NCBI RefSeq assembly: GCF_001989995.2
Contig: NZ_JAHGUP010000025.1
Location: 124,001-188,000, forward strand
Source of the DNA: Vibrio anguillarum
GTDB taxonomy: Bacteria > Pseudomonadota > Gammaproteobacteria > Enterobacterales > Vibrionaceae
Direction: 5' to 3'
Length of the DNA: 64,000 bases
Under the pieces are notes generated by a model. It searched no databases. It saw only the letters and a list, made by a program, of their open reading frames with translations, and was not told the DNA's origin. The position numbers and the translations under genes were made by a program. Shown one piece after another: positions 63,896-64,000 of the stretch. The first letter of the stretch is position 1, and each line of letters begins with the position of its first letter.

Positions 63896-63944
63896 TAATT
63901 GGTAATTGGTTATTGGTTATTGGTTATTGGTTATTAGATATTGG
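63896..63944. repeat. Heptanucleotide tandem repeat upstream of aceA
   Basis: Seven contiguous 7-base units: TAATTGG twice, TTATTGG three times, then the variants TTATTAG and ATATTGG. A further TTATTGG sits at 63882-63888. The tract starts about 103 bases upstream of the aceA ATG, inside the probable promoter region. Confidence 0.85.
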
Positions 63945-64000
63945 TTTTAAATCTCATCAATCTAGGTAGTCATAACCCGAAACGGTGAGAAAATGTGTCA

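Noticed and set aside
63896..63944. CRISPR array
   Set aside because: The repeats are seven bases long and contiguous without spacers, and no cas genes are present.
63673..63969. 98-codon frame across the heptanucleotide repeat
   Set aside because: Overlaps the start of aceA on the other strand, and its tail is simply the translated tandem repeat.

Overview
The window reads as a piece of the large chromosome of a Vibrio species (Gammaproteobacteria, Vibrionales). The core genes and their order (xseA/guaB/guaA, yfgJ-der-bamB-yfgM-hisS-ispG-rodZ, rlmN, ndk, pepB, iscX-fdx-hscAB-iscAUSR, trmJ, suhB, secFD-yajC-tgt-queA, CBS protein, aceA) are the vibrio arrangement, and the chitinase, dadA and katG genes fit a marine or estuarine vibrio. 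I do not assign a species. There are no rRNA or tRNA genes, no CRISPR array and no recognisable insertion sequence.

Region 1 (1-13485) is an AT-rich defence locus. Its core is a single-strand DNA phosphorothioation system: sspA (cysteine desulfurase) is divergent from sspB-sspC-sspD (DUF4007 nickase, large P-loop ATPase, PAPS-reductase-like sulfur transferase). A putative methyltransferase of the phosphorothioation-associated type meets sspA tail to tail. Facing sspD is an overlapping three-gene operon on the + strand: a MORC/MutL-like GHKL ATPase (cut by the left edge of the window), a single-HKD phospholipase-D-type nuclease, and an SspE-like DUF262/DUF1524 effector. The modification and effector arms share one strong bidirectional terminator. 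The GHKL + PLD + SspE operon is the most unusual feature of the window.

Region 2 (13486-21515) is a catabolic operon of the little-studied EF_0829-EF_0839/Dga type: free-standing PRD protein, SFCGS-motif protein, DUF4312, membrane proteins DUF4311 and DUF4310, metal-dependent amidohydrolase, DgaE-like PLP ammonia lyase and KDGP aldolase. It is followed by a PRD/EIIB/EIIA transcription regulator. No classical PTS permease is present, so the DUF4310/4311 pair is the obvious candidate transporter. The end products expected from the enzymes are pyruvate and glyceraldehyde 3-phosphate.

Region 3 (21650-31400) holds single-function metabolic genes: katG, a DOPA-dioxygenase-family protein, a DedA protein, dadA with an AGCS alanine/sodium symporter, a SatP-type acetate transporter, and a secreted GH19 chitinase with two chitin-binding modules.

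Region 4 (31400-64000) is core housekeeping DNA: thiD behind a TPP riboswitch; guaBA divergent from xseA; the der-bamB-yfgM-hisS-ispG-rodZ cluster; rlmN; ndk; pepB; the complete isc iron-sulfur operon with two IscR-type palindromes before iscR and a third one between trmJ and suhB; the secDF-yajC-tgt-queA cluster; and aceA. A heptanucleotide tandem repeat lies just upstream of aceA. Start codons were chosen by ribosome-binding site and family N-terminus, and often differ from the longest open frame.
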